A stretch of DNA of 64,000 nucleotides from Nocardia sp. NRRL S-836 (GCF_001279525.1 NZ_LGDY01000116.1:62001-126000); one strand, 5' to 3'; numbered from the stretch's first letter, positions 50,557 through 61,208 are shown. Program-made: numbers and translations. Notes: generated by a model from the letters alone, not told the origin.

Positions 50557-51594
50557 TCAGCCCGTGCGGACGTTCGACGACACGAGGGCGGCCAGGCGGT
50601 CGCCGATCGCGTAGGTCGCGCCCGGCGACTGGTGGTCGCGGGTCGCGAGGTCGAACGCCACGGACGCCTCGATCCGCCGGGACGCCTCGTGCTCGCCGAG
50701 GTGGTCGAGCAGCAGCGCGACCGACAGCACGGCGGCGGTCGGGTCGGCGATGCCCTGGCCCGCGATGTCCGGCGCCGAACCGTGCACCGGCTCGAACATC
50801 GACGGGTTGCGGCGGGTCACGTCCAGGTTGCCCGACGCGGCCAGGCCGATGCCACCCGTGACGGCGGCGGCGAGGTCGGTCAGGATGTCGCCGAACAGGT
50901 TGTCCGTCACGATCACGTCGTAGCGGGCCGGGTCGGTGACCAGGTGGATCGTGGCCGCGTCCACGTGCTGGTAGGCCACGGTGACGTCCGGGTGCTGCAG
51001 CGAGACCTCCTCCACGACGCGCGACCACAGCGAGCCGGCGTGGGTGAGGACGTTCGTCTTGTGCACCAGGGTCAGGTGCCGGCGCGGACGGGCCGACGCA
51101 CGCGCGAACGCGTCCCGGACCACGCGCTCCACGCCGAACGACGTGTTGAGCGAGACCTCGGTGGCGATCTCGTGCGGGGTGTCCTTGCGCAGCAGGCCAC
51201 CGTTGCCCGCGTACGGGCCCTCGGTGCCCTCGCGCACCACCACCATGTCGATCTCCGGCGGGTCCGCGAGCGGGCTGCGGACACCGGGGTAGAGACGAGC
51301 CGGGCGGAGGTTCACGTGGTGGTCGAGCTCGAAGCGCAGCCGCAGCAGCAGCCCGCGCTCCAGAATTCCGCTCGGCACCGACGGGTCGCCCACCGCGCCG
51401 AGCAGGATCGCGTCGTGCTGGCGGAGCTCGCCCAGCACCGACTCGGGCAACAACTCTCCCGTGGCGTGCCAGCGCGCCGCGCCGAGGTCGTAGCGAGTGA
51501 TCTCGGCCGCCGGAACGACCTCGTTGAGGACCTTCAGGGCCTCAGCGATGACCTCGGGCCCGATCCCGTCTCCTGGGATCACTGCGAGCCGCAT
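50557..51594 (-). CDS. leuB: 3-isopropylmalate dehydrogenase
   Basis: LeuB oxidatively decarboxylates 3-isopropylmalate in leucine synthesis and could also process citramalate-derived 3-methylmalate. The 345 residues have [14 protein letters not shown], the substrate-binding [28 protein letters not shown] (Lys), [15 protein letters not shown] (metal Asp) and [18 protein letters not shown] 51594 is preferred over GTG 51600 because GGGAGG is positioned for it. The upstream leader has an SD-sequestering hairpin and a small ORF. Confidence 0.96.
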   Translation of the reverse strand: MRLAVIPGDGIGPEVIAEALKVLNEVVPAAEITRYDLGAARWHATGELLPESVLGELRQHDAILLGAVGDPSVPSGILERGLLLRLRFELDHHVNLRPARLYPGVRSPLADPPEIDMVVVREGTEGPYAGNGGLLRKDTPHEIATEVSLNTSFGVERVVRDAFARASARPRRHLTLVHKTNVLTHAGSLWSRVVEEVSLQHPDVTVAYQHVDAATIHLVTDPARYDVIVTDNLFGDILTDLAAAVTGGIGLAASGNLDVTRRNPSMFEPVHGSAPDIAGQGIADPTAAVLSVALLLDHLGEHEASRRIEASVAFDLATRDHQSPGATYAIGDRLAALVSSNVRTG

Positions 51595-51598
51595 CCAC

Positions 51599-51702
51599 AC
51601 ACCTCCCAGGTGTCAGTCCCCAATTGGTGGGACTACTTTCCTTCGCGAAAGGCTACCGGCATCACGGCCACCCGCCGCATGCCGGACACCCCTTCGGGGT
51701 GT
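51599..51702 (-). promoter_or_regulatory. leuB leader with SD-masking hairpin and small upstream ORF
   Basis: Hairpin acacct-ccc-aggtgt (51599-51613) includes the leuB Shine-Dalgarno GGGAGG in its loop and 3' arm. A second hairpin (51616-51620 with 51629-51633) lies just upstream. A 15-codon ORF (51680-51633, MRRVAVMPVAFREGK) ends at that hairpin, and a third stem (51686-51702, acacccc/ggggtgt) precedes it. This could be translational attenuation, but Val rather than Leu codons stand out, so the uORF may be chance. Confidence 0.4.
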
Positions 51703-51829
51703 TCTCTCCCGTACTGCGGGACACCCACACGGCCCATTTCGCACTTTCGAGTGTCACTCGATCGCAGGAAGAGGGTCGCGTCAAGGGGTGACGCCCGGCA
51801 GTTCCACGCTGTGACACCACGTTCACCGC

Positions 51830-51888
51830 AACGCCACGCGGGGACCTTTCGCACGATCCTGTCGTGCGGAAGGTCCCCGCGTGGCGTT
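51830..51888. terminator. Long hairpin downstream of the subtilase gene (second copy of the 50491 element)
   Basis: A 19-base perfect stem (51830-51848 with 51870-51888) encloses a cgcacga/tcgtgcg inner stem with a 5-base loop. It shares gccacgcgggg and the cgcacgatcc inner part with 50491-50543. It terminates the subtilase gene and may also shield leuB. Bases 51705-51829 hold nothing else recognisable. Confidence 0.85.
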
Positions 51889-51910
51889 CGGCAAACGTCG
51901 GAGGAGCGGG

Positions 51911-54900
51911 CTAGGAGCGGCCGCCGCCTCGGACGGTGACGACCGACGCGCGGTCGCCGCTGGCGTTGTGGTGGTTGAGCACCAGCAGGCCGTCGGACTT
52001 GTCGAGCCGCAGCGCCGCCGCGTCCCGGTTCACCACGAGTGCGGTGCCCGGCTTGGCGACGTAGGACAGTGCCGCGTCGCCGCCGCCCTGCACCCACAGC
52101 CCCGGCTTGAGCGGGTCGAACGACAGCGGGCGGTCGATCACGTCGATCAGGCCGTTCGCGTTGCCCGGCGCCACGTAGTAGCCGGTGGTGCCGGCCGTGT
52201 ACGAGATCCGGGCGGTGTCCTTCGCCGGGTCGATGCCGAGTGCGGTGAGCAGCACCGGCAGGACCGCGACGTTGGTGTCGGCGGTGTTCGTGTCGACGTC
52301 ACCCCACTGGCCGTTGATCGGCTGGATGTCGACCTCCTGACCCGTCTTGAGGTCGACCGTGGTCGCCACGAGCAGGTCGGTGTCGGTCAGGCGCGCCGCG
52401 TGCGTCTCGAAGTCCGCGACGCCGTCACCGGTGGTGTCGATGTCGATGAACGGGACGGTGTTGGTGCCGAGGCTGTACCAGTTGCCCCACGTCGCGACAC
52501 CGAACGCGAGCAGCGCCTCCTCCGGCTTGCCCTGGGCCTTGGCGAGCGGGGCCGTGGTGGCCGCGCCGACGTAGCGCAGGTCGCCGCCCTTGGCGGTCTC
52601 GTTGAGCGCGCAGTTCTCGGTGACGTTGCGGCGGCAGTCGCGCAGCTTCGGCGACGAGGCCTGCAGCTCCAGCACGCTCACGAGCGAGCGGTAGGCCTGC
52701 GAGCCGGTGCCCTGGTCCACGCCGCGGCCGTTCAGGTTGAGCACGGCCTGCTTGTCGTTGCCGCGGAACCTGAGCGACGGGAACGTGCTGATGTCCGCCA
52801 CCGGCTTGGGCGCGGCGTAGACGGACAGGCGCAGCGGCACCGTGGCACCCGCGGTCGGCGTGAGGGTCACGCGGCCGGAGGCGTCGGCGATGAACTGGCG
52901 CGGCACGTCGAGCTGCGTCGTCACGACGGTCGGGTCGATCGTCTTGCGCAGCGCCTTCGGGTCGTCGATCTTCAGCGTCACCTTGACGCGGGCGACGCCG
53001 CGCGGGCTCAGCTTGACCCGGTCCTGCGAGAGCACGTAGCTCACGCCGGGGATCGTCGTGGCCGCGGTGTAGCCGACCTGGTACTCGACGGCCCTGGTGG
53101 ACTTGTTGACGATCTTGATCGTCTTGGTCTTCGCGACCGGCCGGGAGACCTCGACGGTGCCGAAGTTCGCGCTCACGTAGCCGGGGTCGTCCTCGACGAA
53201 CGCCAGCACCTGGTTGTCCAGCGCGGACTTGGCGTCCACGCGGCCGGTGCCGACCCGGTTGGGGGCGAAGGTCTTGCCGTTCTCCTTCACGTCCGCACCG
53301 GCGGTGTTCATGATCGAGGCCTTGACCTCCTCCAGCGTCCAGTCCGGGTGCGTCTGGCGCACCAGGGCCGCGATGCCCGCGACGTGCGGGGACGCCATCG
53401 AGGTGCCGGAGATGACCGAGCGGTCGTTGCCGGAGCCGACGGCGGTCGAGGAGATCGTGTCACCGGGCGCCGCGACGTCCGGCTTGATCGACTGACCGCG
53501 GGTGCCGCGGCTCGTGAACGAGCTCGGGGTGTCCGAGATGGACTGGTCGTAGGTCGGCGTCGAGGTGCGCAGCACGCCCGCGAGGCGCACGGACAGCGTG
53601 CCCGCGTTCAGCGCGGGGCGGACCTGGGCGGTGGCGTCACCGGTGAACTGGAACATCGGGATGCCGGCGTTGCCCGCGATGCCCGCCGAGAAGTTGTTCA
53701 GCGTCGACGACAGCAGCACGCCCTGGCCGCCTGCGGCCTGCACGTTGTTCGCCCGTGCGGCCGAACCACAACGGCGCGTGGCGTCGTTGTCGTCCCACTC
53801 CAGCCACACGAACTTGCCGGCGACGGCGTCGGTGATCGGGAGGCAGCCGTCGGCGTTGCCCGCCTGGGTGACCTTCACGGCGGGCAGCGTCTTGTCGTAG
53901 CCGAGGTAGCCCGTGAAGTTCTGGCTGTACTGACCGGCCTTGAGGCCCTGGCCGGGCACCTCGGCGCCGTCGCGCAGCACGTACGAGTCGCGCACGGACG
54001 CGACCGTCAGCGCCTCGGGCGTGTTGCCCGGCGAGCCGCCGATGTCGTAGAGGTCGCCGCCGTTGCCCGCGGAGAACACCGGCATGACGCCGACGCGGTA
54101 CAGCTTCTTCACGAAGAGGCTGTCGGGGTCGTCGGGTGCGCCGTAGTCGGAGCCCAGCGACAGGTTGACCACGTCGAGGTGGTCGGAGAAGTCGCCGTCG
54201 CCGTCGGGGTCGAGCGACCAGTCGAGCGCCTGCGAGGTGACGTTGGTCGAGCCTTCGCAGCCGAAGACCTTCAGCGCGTAGATCAGGGCCTTCGGCGCGG
54301 TGCCGGGGCCGATCTTCATCGCGTTGAGGCTGTCCGCGTTGAGCTTGGTGTAGTCGCCCTTGAACGTGCTGCCGTCGGCGTTCTCGCCGAAGCCGGCCGC
54401 GGTGCCCGCGACGTGCGAGCCGTGGCCGTTGCAGTCGATCGGGTTGGGGTCGGGCTTCGGCGTGTTGATCGCCGGGTCCTTGCTCTCCCCGTCGTAGTCC
54501 TCGCCCACGAAGTCGTGGCCGCCGACGACCTTCGCGGTCGGGAAGTTCGGGTCGGCCTTGCGCGGGTCGACGGCCTTGAACGCCTCGACCGTGCCCGGAC
54601 CGCCGAAGTTGGCGTGCGTGTAGTCCACGCCGGTGTCGATGATGCCGACCCGGACGTCGTCGCCGAGCTTGCCGTACTGCTGCCAGGTGTTGACGACCCT
54701 GGTGAGCTGCACGGCGTTGGAGTTGTCGCGCTTCTTCGGCACGACCGGGTAGACCGCGACGACGTCGGGGCGCTGGGCCAGCTCGCGCACCTTGGCCGCG
54801 TCCGCCGTCACGACGACGCCGGGGACGCCGTTGGAGGTGCGGTACAGCTCCCTGGTGGCGCCGTCCTTGGTCCTGAGCTGCCCGACGACCTGGTCGGCGG

Positions 54901-55195
54901 CGGCCGACACGTCGCTGCGGGCCTGCTTGGCGGCCTGCTTCTGCGCTTCCTTGCCCTGCCCCTGCTTCTCCGTGAACGCGTCCACGGCAGGCTTGCGGTC
55001 CAGCGCGACGAACGCCGTGACCTCGCCGGAGGAGTTCAGCCTGGGCGAGATCTTGAGCTGCAACGCCTTCGCGTCCAGCCCGTGTGCGCCCTTGACCGGC
55101 TGCGCGAGCGGTTCGCCCTGCGCCTGCGCGGTGGTGGGTGTGATCAGCAGTGTGGTGATGGCAGAGAACACCACCAGACTCGATCGTCTCTTCAC
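51911..55195 (-). CDS. Secreted subtilisin-like serine protease (S8), 1094 residues
   Basis: The preproprotein has a signal peptide (LVVFSAITTLLITPTTAQAQ, cleavage near AQA), a propeptide of about 140 residues, and an S8 catalytic domain with Asp in GIIDTGVDYTH, His in DCNGHGSHVAGT, and Ser in VISGTSMASPHVAG. A large PA-like insertion lies between the His and the Ser. After the catalytic domain come Fn3-like/C-terminal beta domains. Paired Cys in CGSAARANN and CRRNVTENC may form disulfides. Secreted proteases of this type degrade extracellular protein. The GTG at 55195 is likely. Confidence 0.92.
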   Translation of the reverse strand: MKRRSSLVVFSAITTLLITPTTAQAQGEPLAQPVKGAHGLDAKALQLKISPRLNSSGEVTAFVALDRKPAVDAFTEKQGQGKEAQKQAAKQARSDVSAAADQVVGQLRTKDGATRELYRTSNGVPGVVVTADAAKVRELAQRPDVVAVYPVVPKKRDNSNAVQLTRVVNTWQQYGKLGDDVRVGIIDTGVDYTHANFGGPGTVEAFKAVDPRKADPNFPTAKVVGGHDFVGEDYDGESKDPAINTPKPDPNPIDCNGHGSHVAGTAAGFGENADGSTFKGDYTKLNADSLNAMKIGPGTAPKALIYALKVFGCEGSTNVTSQALDWSLDPDGDGDFSDHLDVVNLSLGSDYGAPDDPDSLFVKKLYRVGVMPVFSAGNGGDLYDIGGSPGNTPEALTVASVRDSYVLRDGAEVPGQGLKAGQYSQNFTGYLGYDKTLPAVKVTQAGNADGCLPITDAVAGKFVWLEWDDNDATRRCGSAARANNVQAAGGQGVLLSSTLNNFSAGIAGNAGIPMFQFTGDATAQVRPALNAGTLSVRLAGVLRTSTPTYDQSISDTPSSFTSRGTRGQSIKPDVAAPGDTISSTAVGSGNDRSVISGTSMASPHVAGIAALVRQTHPDWTLEEVKASIMNTAGADVKENGKTFAPNRVGTGRVDAKSALDNQVLAFVEDDPGYVSANFGTVEVSRPVAKTKTIKIVNKSTRAVEYQVGYTAATTIPGVSYVLSQDRVKLSPRGVARVKVTLKIDDPKALRKTIDPTVVTTQLDVPRQFIADASGRVTLTPTAGATVPLRLSVYAAPKPVADISTFPSLRFRGNDKQAVLNLNGRGVDQGTGSQAYRSLVSVLELQASSPKLRDCRRNVTENCALNETAKGGDLRYVGAATTAPLAKAQGKPEEALLAFGVATWGNWYSLGTNTVPFIDIDTTGDGVADFETHAARLTDTDLLVATTVDLKTGQEVDIQPINGQWGDVDTNTADTNVAVLPVLLTALGIDPAKDTARISYTAGTTGYYVAPGNANGLIDVIDRPLSFDPLKPGLWVQGGGDAALSYVAKPGTALVVNRDAAALRLDKSDGLLVLNHHNASGDRASVVTVRGGGRS

Positions 55196-55375
55196 AACGT
55201 AGCCCCAACCGAGGTGTGTGCTTCCGACCCGAACACGCAGTGCCGCGCCCTCTACGGCACCGGGTCAACCTCGTGGGGACGCTAATCGCTGATCGTGTGT
55301 CTGCGATTGCCCCGAAAGTATGAATGTTGTCTACGGATAGTTTCCTGTTACGCGTTCGTTGTGATCGACGACTTC

Positions 55376-55408
55376 ACCGGGAAGGGGACTTTGCGACCCC
55401 TTCCCGGT
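55376..55408 (-). terminator. Hairpin terminator after serA
   Basis: The perfect inverted repeat accgggaagggg (55376-55387) and its complement (55397-55408), with a 9-base loop, lies nine bases past the serA stop. Confidence 0.8.
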
Positions 55409-55417
55409 TTGTCGTGA

Positions 55418-57013
55418 CTATCCGAAGTCGACAGAACGGACGGTGCGCGCACCCACGGCGGCACCGATCGGGTCGAGCACCGCGGTGTCCACCGGGCGGT
55501 CCACGCGCAGCACCATGACGGCGTCGTTGCCGGTCTGGCTGATCTGCGCGGCCTCGATGTTCACGCCGGCCTCGCCCAGCAGCGTGCCGACGGTGCCCAT
55601 GACGCCGGGACGGTCCGGGTACTCCAGCAGCAGCACGGTGCCCTCGGCCCGCAGGTCGAAGTTGCGGCCGTTGATGTTCACCAGCTTCTCGACCTGGGCG
55701 ATGCCGCTGATCGTGCCGGAGACGCTGTCGGTCGTGCCGTCGGCCTGCACGGCCCTGACCGTGACGAGGCTGCGGTGGTTGGGGCTCTCGGTCTCCTTGA
55801 CCAGCTCCACGCTCACGCCGAGGTCCTCGGCCAGCTGCGGCGCGTTGACGAACGTCACCTGCGACTCGACGACGCTCGCGAAGACACCGCGCAGCGCGGC
55901 CAGCGGCAGCACCTGCACGTCCTCATTGGACAGTTCGCCGCGCACCTCGACGGTCACGCTGGTCGGCGCCTTGGGCGACAGTGCACTGAGGACGGTGCCG
56001 AGCTTCTGCACCAGCGGCAGGTACGGGCGCACCTCCTCGCCGACCGCACCGCCCTGGACGTTGACGGCGTCCGGCACGAAGTCGCCGGCCAGCGCCAGCA
56101 CGACGCTCTTCGCCACGTCGGTGCCCGCGCGGTCCTGCGCCTCGGTGGTGGAGGCGCCCAGGTGCGGGGTCACGACGATGCCGGGCACGTTGAACAGCGG
56201 GTTCTCGGTGGTGGGCTCGGTCGAGAAGACGTCGACGCCGGCACCGCCGACCTGACCCTCCTTCACGGCCTCGGCGAGGGCTTCCTCGTCGATGAGGCCA
56301 CCGCGGGCCGCGTTGACGATGATGACGCCGCGCTTGGCCTTCGCCAGCTGCTCGGCGCCGATGAGGCCCTTGGTCTCCGGCGTCTTCGGCAGGTGGATGC
56401 TGATCGCGTCGGCGCGCTCCAGCAGCTCCTCCAGGCTGACGAGCTCGATGCCGAGCTGGGCGGCGCGCGCGGCGGACACGTACGGGTCGTAAGCGATGAG
56501 CTCGACGCCGAACGCGGCGATGCGCTGCGCGAACAGCTGGCCGATCTTGCCCAGGCCCACCACGCCGACGGTCTTGCCGTTGAGCTCGACGCCGTTGAAC
56601 TTGGAGCGCTTCCACTCGTGGTTCTGCAGCGTCTCGTTCGCGGCCGGGATCTGGCGGGCGACGCTGAGCAGCAGCGCCACCGCGTGCTCGGCGGCGGACA
56701 CGATGTTGGACGTGGGCGCGTTGACGACCATCACGCCGTTGGCCGTGGCGGCGGGCACCTCGACGTTGTCCAGGCCGACACCCGCGCGGGCCACGACCTT
56801 GAGCTTGCGGGTCGCGGCGAACACCTCGGCGTTGACCTGCGTGGCGGACCTGACGAGGAGGGCGTCCGCGTCCTGCACGGCCTCGAGGAGGGCCGCGCGG
56901 TCGGTGCCGTCTACGTGGCGCACTTCCACGCCGTCACCGAGAGCGTCCAGAACGGACGGAGCCAGCTTCTCGGCGATGAGGACAACAGGTCGGCTCGTGT
57001 TGGTCACGGACAT
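55418..57013 (-). CDS. serA: D-3-phosphoglycerate dehydrogenase
   Basis: SerA oxidises 3-phosphoglycerate, the committed step to serine. The 531 residues have the NAD-binding GVVGLGKIGQLFAQR, catalytic VNAARGGLIDEEALAEA (Arg) and VTPHLGASTTEAQDRAGTD (His), an intervening ASB domain, and a C-terminal ACT domain ending in GNDAVMVLRVDRPVD, the long form typical of actinobacteria, where serine inhibits through ACT. The ATG at 57013 (MSVTNTSRPVVLIAEKLAP) is clear. Confidence 0.97.
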   Translation of the reverse strand: MSVTNTSRPVVLIAEKLAPSVLDALGDGVEVRHVDGTDRAALLEAVQDADALLVRSATQVNAEVFAATRKLKVVARAGVGLDNVEVPAATANGVMVVNAPTSNIVSAAEHAVALLLSVARQIPAANETLQNHEWKRSKFNGVELNGKTVGVVGLGKIGQLFAQRIAAFGVELIAYDPYVSAARAAQLGIELVSLEELLERADAISIHLPKTPETKGLIGAEQLAKAKRGVIIVNAARGGLIDEEALAEAVKEGQVGGAGVDVFSTEPTTENPLFNVPGIVVTPHLGASTTEAQDRAGTDVAKSVVLALAGDFVPDAVNVQGGAVGEEVRPYLPLVQKLGTVLSALSPKAPTSVTVEVRGELSNEDVQVLPLAALRGVFASVVESQVTFVNAPQLAEDLGVSVELVKETESPNHRSLVTVRAVQADGTTDSVSGTISGIAQVEKLVNINGRNFDLRAEGTVLLLEYPDRPGVMGTVGTLLGEAGVNIEAAQISQTGNDAVMVLRVDRPVDTAVLDPIGAAVGARTVRSVDFG

Positions 57014-57209
57014 CGCTCCCAGGAACGGTCGGATCGTGGGGCGCGGGCGTGGTCGGGGGCGGCTGGCCCGCGCCGACCGGGCACCGCAATGTGTCCGGAC
57101 TGTTAACGAGCATAGACACCGGGCTTGCCGCGGTCTTCCGGCGGGTGGCTCAGGTCACTGCCGGTGTCCTGTGGGATGGGACGGGGTTTGCGCTGGTTAT
57201 CCGGTCGCG

Positions 57210-57473
57210 TCACCAGGGCTCGTTGAACTCGCCGTCCCGCGCACCCGCCAGGAACGCCTCCCACTCGGACATGGTGAACACCAGCACCGACTCGGGGTGC
57301 AGGGAGTTGCGCATGGCGATGTAGGTGGCGCCGTCGGTGTGCTCCACCTCGGCGATCTCGGCGTCGCCGCCCTCGGACGGCGGGCCGGGCGGGCGCTGCC
57401 AGACGGCGTCGCGCAGGTCCAGCTTGCCGCGCACGTGGGCCTTGTTGTCGTAGATCGGCGCGCTGTCGGTCAT
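57210..57473 (-). CDS. DUF397 protein
   Basis: The 87-residue protein ends in the DUF397 core AEVEHTDGATYIAMRNSLHPESVLVFTMSEWEAFLAGARDGEF. Such proteins are widespread in Pseudonocardiales and Streptomyces and are usually next to an XRE-type regulator, often acting as an anti-sigma-like or antitoxin-like partner. No partner is adjacent here. The usual N-terminal WRKSS segment is weak (AVWQRPPGPP). The ATG at 57473 (MTDSAPIYDNKAH) is chosen; the open frame continues 14 codons upstream. Confidence 0.82.
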   Translation of the reverse strand: MTDSAPIYDNKAHVRGKLDLRDAVWQRPPGPPSEGGDAEIAEVEHTDGATYIAMRNSLHPESVLVFTMSEWEAFLAGARDGEFNEPW

Positions 57474-57501
57474 GGTCTGGAAAGCTAGCGGATGGACACG
57501 A

Positions 57502-57530
57502 ACGGCCCGCAGCACAGCGCTGCGGGCCGT
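57502..57530 (-). terminator. Hairpin terminator after ilvC
   Basis: A perfect 12-base stem (acggcccgcagc, 57502-57513, with 57519-57530) and a 5-base loop, 25 bases after the ilvC stop. Confidence 0.8.
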
Positions 57531-57555
57531 CGTGAAAATCAGTCCATCAGACCAA

Positions 57556-58722
<1,167 letters not shown>

Positions 58723-59229
58723 CTAGCGGACCGCGGTGGCGGTGATGGAACGAGCGCCACGGCCGATGGCGACCATGCCGGACTGGACGATCTCGCGAAG
58801 CCCGTAGGGCTCCAGCATGCGCAGCAACGCGTCGAGTTTTTCAGACGTGCCGGTGGCCTCGATCGTGACCGCCTCCGGCGACACGTCGACGACCTTCGCG
58901 CGGAAGAGCTGCACGGTTTCGAGGACCTGCGACCGCACCGTCGCGTCCGCGCGGACCTTGATCAGCACCAGCTGCCGTTGAACGGAAGCCGCCGGCTCCA
59001 GCTCCACGATCTTGATGACGTTGATGAGCTTGTTGAGCTGCTTGGTGACCTGCTCCAGCGGCAGCTCGTCGACCGACACCACGATCGTCATGCGGGAGAT
59101 GTCGGGGTACTCCGTGCGGCCGACCGCCAGCGACTCGATGTTGAAGCCGCGGCGGGAGAACAGGCCGGCGACGCGTGCGAGCACACCGGGCTTGTCCTCG
59201 ACCAAAACGCTCAGCGTGTGCCTGGTCAT
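58723..59229 (-). CDS. ilvN: Acetolactate synthase small (regulatory) subunit
   Basis: IlvN binds Val and confers feedback inhibition on IlvB. The 168 residues have an N-terminal ACT domain (HTLSVLVEDKPGVLARVAGLFSRRGFNIES), a second region RQLVLIKVRADATVRSQVLET, and a C-terminal domain. The ATG at 59229 overlaps the ilvB stop (TGATG); GAGGACC lies upstream. It is the middle gene of ilvBNC. Confidence 0.97.
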   Translation of the reverse strand: MTRHTLSVLVEDKPGVLARVAGLFSRRGFNIESLAVGRTEYPDISRMTIVVSVDELPLEQVTKQLNKLINVIKIVELEPAASVQRQLVLIKVRADATVRSQVLETVQLFRAKVVDVSPEAVTIEATGTSEKLDALLRMLEPYGLREIVQSGMVAIGRGARSITATAVR

Positions 59230-61061
59230 CACAGGTCCTCATCGAACAGGGGGCGGATGCCGCGGGCGGCCATGATCTCGGAGTTGCCGGTGCCGGCCGC
59301 GACCATCGGCCACACCTGGGCGTCCTTGCCGACGACGAAGTCGACGACGACCGGGCGGTCGTTGATCTCCAGCGCCTTGGCGATCACCTCGTCCACCTCC
59401 TCGCGCGACTCGGCCCGCAGGCCGGCGCATCCGAGCGCTTCCGCCAGGAGCTTGAAGTCTGGGATGCGGTGCTTGTGCGTCCCCAGATCCGTGTTGGAGT
59501 ACCGCTCGCCGTAGAACAGGGTCTGCCACTGCCGGACCATGCCCAGGTTGCCGTTGTTGATCACGGCGATCTTCACCGGCAGGCCCTCGATGGCGCAGGT
59601 GGCGAGCTCCTGGTTGGTCATCTGGAAGCAGCCGTCGCCGTCGATGGCCCACACCGTGCGGCCCGGCTCACCGGCCTTGATGCCCATGGCGGCGGGAACG
59701 GCGAAGCCCATCGTGCCGAGGCCGCCGGAGTTGATCCACGTGCGCGGGTGCTCGTACTTCACGAACTGCGCGGCCCACATCTGGTGCTGGCCGACGCCCG
59801 CGGTGTAGATCGTGTCCGACGGGGACAGCTGGCCGATGCGCTCGATCACGTACTGCGGCGACAACGTGCCGTCGTCGGGCCAGTTGTAGCCGAGCGGGAA
59901 CGTCTCGCGGATCGAGTCGAGCGTCTCCCACCACGGCGCCAGGTCGACCTTGGTGGCCGTCTCGCTCTCGGCGCGCACCGCGTCGATCAGCTCGGTGATG
60001 ATCTCCTTGCAGTCGCCCACGATCGGGACGTCCGCACGGCGGTTCTTGGAGATCTCGGCCGGGTCGATGTCGGCGTGGATGACCTGTGCGTCCGGTGCGA
60101 ACGACGACAGCACGCCGGTCACGCGGTCGTCGAAGCGGGCGCCCAGCGCGATCAGCAGGTCGGACTTCTGCATCGCCGCGACGGCCGCGACGGTGCCGTG
60201 CATGCCGGGCATGCCCAGGTGCTGCCGGTGCGAGTCGGGGAACGCACCCCGCGCCATCAGCGTGGTGACGACCGGGATGCCGGTGTCCTCCGCCAGGCGC
60301 AGCAGCTCGGCGTGGGCGTCCGCCTTGATCACGCCGCCGCCCACGTACAGGACGGGCTTGCGGGCGCTGACGATCAGCTTGGCGGCTTCGCGGACCTGCT
60401 TGCCGTGCGGCCGGGTCGTCGGCCGGTAACCGGGCAGGCGCAGGTCGGGCGGCCAGGAGAAGCTGGTGGTCTCCTGCAGCACGTCCTTGGGGATGTCGAC
60501 GAGGACCGGGCCGGGTCGGCCGGTCGCCGCGATGTGGAACGCCTCCGCGATCGCCCGCGGGATCTCCGCGGCGTCGGTCACGAGCATGTTGTGCTTGGTG
60601 ATCGGCATCGTGATGCCGCAGATGTCCGCCTCCTGGAAGGCGTCCGTGCCGATGAGCGGCCGCGACTGCTGGCCGGTGATCGCGACGATGGGCACGGAGT
60701 CCATGTTCGCGTCCGCGAGCGGGGTGACGAGGTTCGTGGCCCCCGGTCCCGAGGTCGCCATGCAGACGCCGACCTTGCCGGTGGCCTGGGCGTACCCGGT
60801 GGCGGCATGTCCCGCGCCCTGCTCGTGGCGGACCAGGATGTGCCGGACCTTCGTGGAGTCGAGCAGCGGGTCGTAGGCCGGCAGGATCGTGCCGCCGGGA
60901 ATGCCGAACACCACCTCGCAGCCGACCGCCTCGAGCGAGCGGACGAGCGACTGGGCACCGGTCACCCGGATCGGCGCGCCGGAGGGCGGAGCCGGTTTGG
61001 GCCGCGGGCCTGGACGGGGCGACGTGGGCTCGGAGGCCTGTCGCGATGGTGCGCTGGTCAT
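59229..61061 (-). CDS. ilvB: Acetolactate synthase large (catalytic) subunit
   Basis: This ThDP-dependent enzyme condenses pyruvate with pyruvate or 2-ketobutyrate. The 610 residues show the catalytic-Glu region [33 protein letters not shown], the FAD region [29 protein letters not shown], and the ThDP motif [34 protein letters not shown] 61061 (MTSAPSRQ) has CGAGG seven bases upstream. An attenuator with Leu/Val leader peptide precedes it, and ilvN is coupled downstream. Confidence 0.97.
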   Translation of the reverse strand: MTSAPSRQASEPTSPRPGPRPKPAPPSGAPIRVTGAQSLVRSLEAVGCEVVFGIPGGTILPAYDPLLDSTKVRHILVRHEQGAGHAATGYAQATGKVGVCMATSGPGATNLVTPLADANMDSVPIVAITGQQSRPLIGTDAFQEADICGITMPITKHNMLVTDAAEIPRAIAEAFHIAATGRPGPVLVDIPKDVLQETTSFSWPPDLRLPGYRPTTRPHGKQVREAAKLIVSARKPVLYVGGGVIKADAHAELLRLAEDTGIPVVTTLMARGAFPDSHRQHLGMPGMHGTVAAVAAMQKSDLLIALGARFDDRVTGVLSSFAPDAQVIHADIDPAEISKNRRADVPIVGDCKEIITELIDAVRAESETATKVDLAPWWETLDSIRETFPLGYNWPDDGTLSPQYVIERIGQLSPSDTIYTAGVGQHQMWAAQFVKYEHPRTWINSGGLGTMGFAVPAAMGIKAGEPGRTVWAIDGDGCFQMTNQELATCAIEGLPVKIAVINNGNLGMVRQWQTLFYGERYSNTDLGTHKHRIPDFKLLAEALGCAGLRAESREEVDEVIAKALEINDRPVVVDFVVGKDAQVWPMVAAGTGNSEIMAARGIRPLFDEDL

Positions 61062-61095
61062 CTCATTGCCTCGTGGGTATCGGGGTCCGGACACG

Positions 61096-61134
61096 AAAAA
61101 ACCCTCGACAACCCAGAGACGGGTCGTGCGAGGG
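61096..61134 (-). terminator. Intrinsic terminator of the ilvB attenuator
   Basis: On the transcribed strand CCCTCG (61134-61129) and CGAGGG (61107-61102) flank an inner CGACCC/GGGTTG stem with small bulges, followed by a run of six U residues. It ends about 35 bases before the ilvB ATG. Confidence 0.85.
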
Positions 61135-61136
61135 TC

Positions 61137-61176
61137 GCGCGTCGACGCAGGCTGTTCGGCTCAGGCGTCGACGCGC
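61137..61176 (-). promoter_or_regulatory. Leader hairpin of the ilvB attenuator
   Basis: A perfect 12-base stem (61165-61176 with 61137-61148) contains the leader stop codon TGA in its 16-base loop. It begins directly after the Leu/Val codons, matching the cimA leader layout. Confidence 0.8.
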
Positions 61177-61208
61177 CTGAGAAGTACGAGAACGAGCGTG
61201 CGCTGCAT
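61161..61208 (-). CDS. ilvB leader peptide MQRTLVLVLLRRVDA
   Basis: The 15-codon ORF (ATG 61208, stop 61161) contains CTC GTT CTC GTA CTT CTC, six successive Leu/Val codons, and then Arg codons. It is a typical attenuation leader for ilvBNC, comparable to actinobacterial ilvB leaders described by comparative genomics. Confidence 0.85.
   Translation of the reverse strand: MQRTLVLVLLRRVDA

Noticed and set aside
51881..55285. 1134-residue plus-strand frame opposite the subtilase gene
   Set aside because: Antisense shadow of a clearly conserved protease with an intact catalytic triad.
57014..57209. Attenuator upstream of serA
   Set aside because: No small ORF with repeated Ser codons and no U-tract terminator could be found in this spacer.
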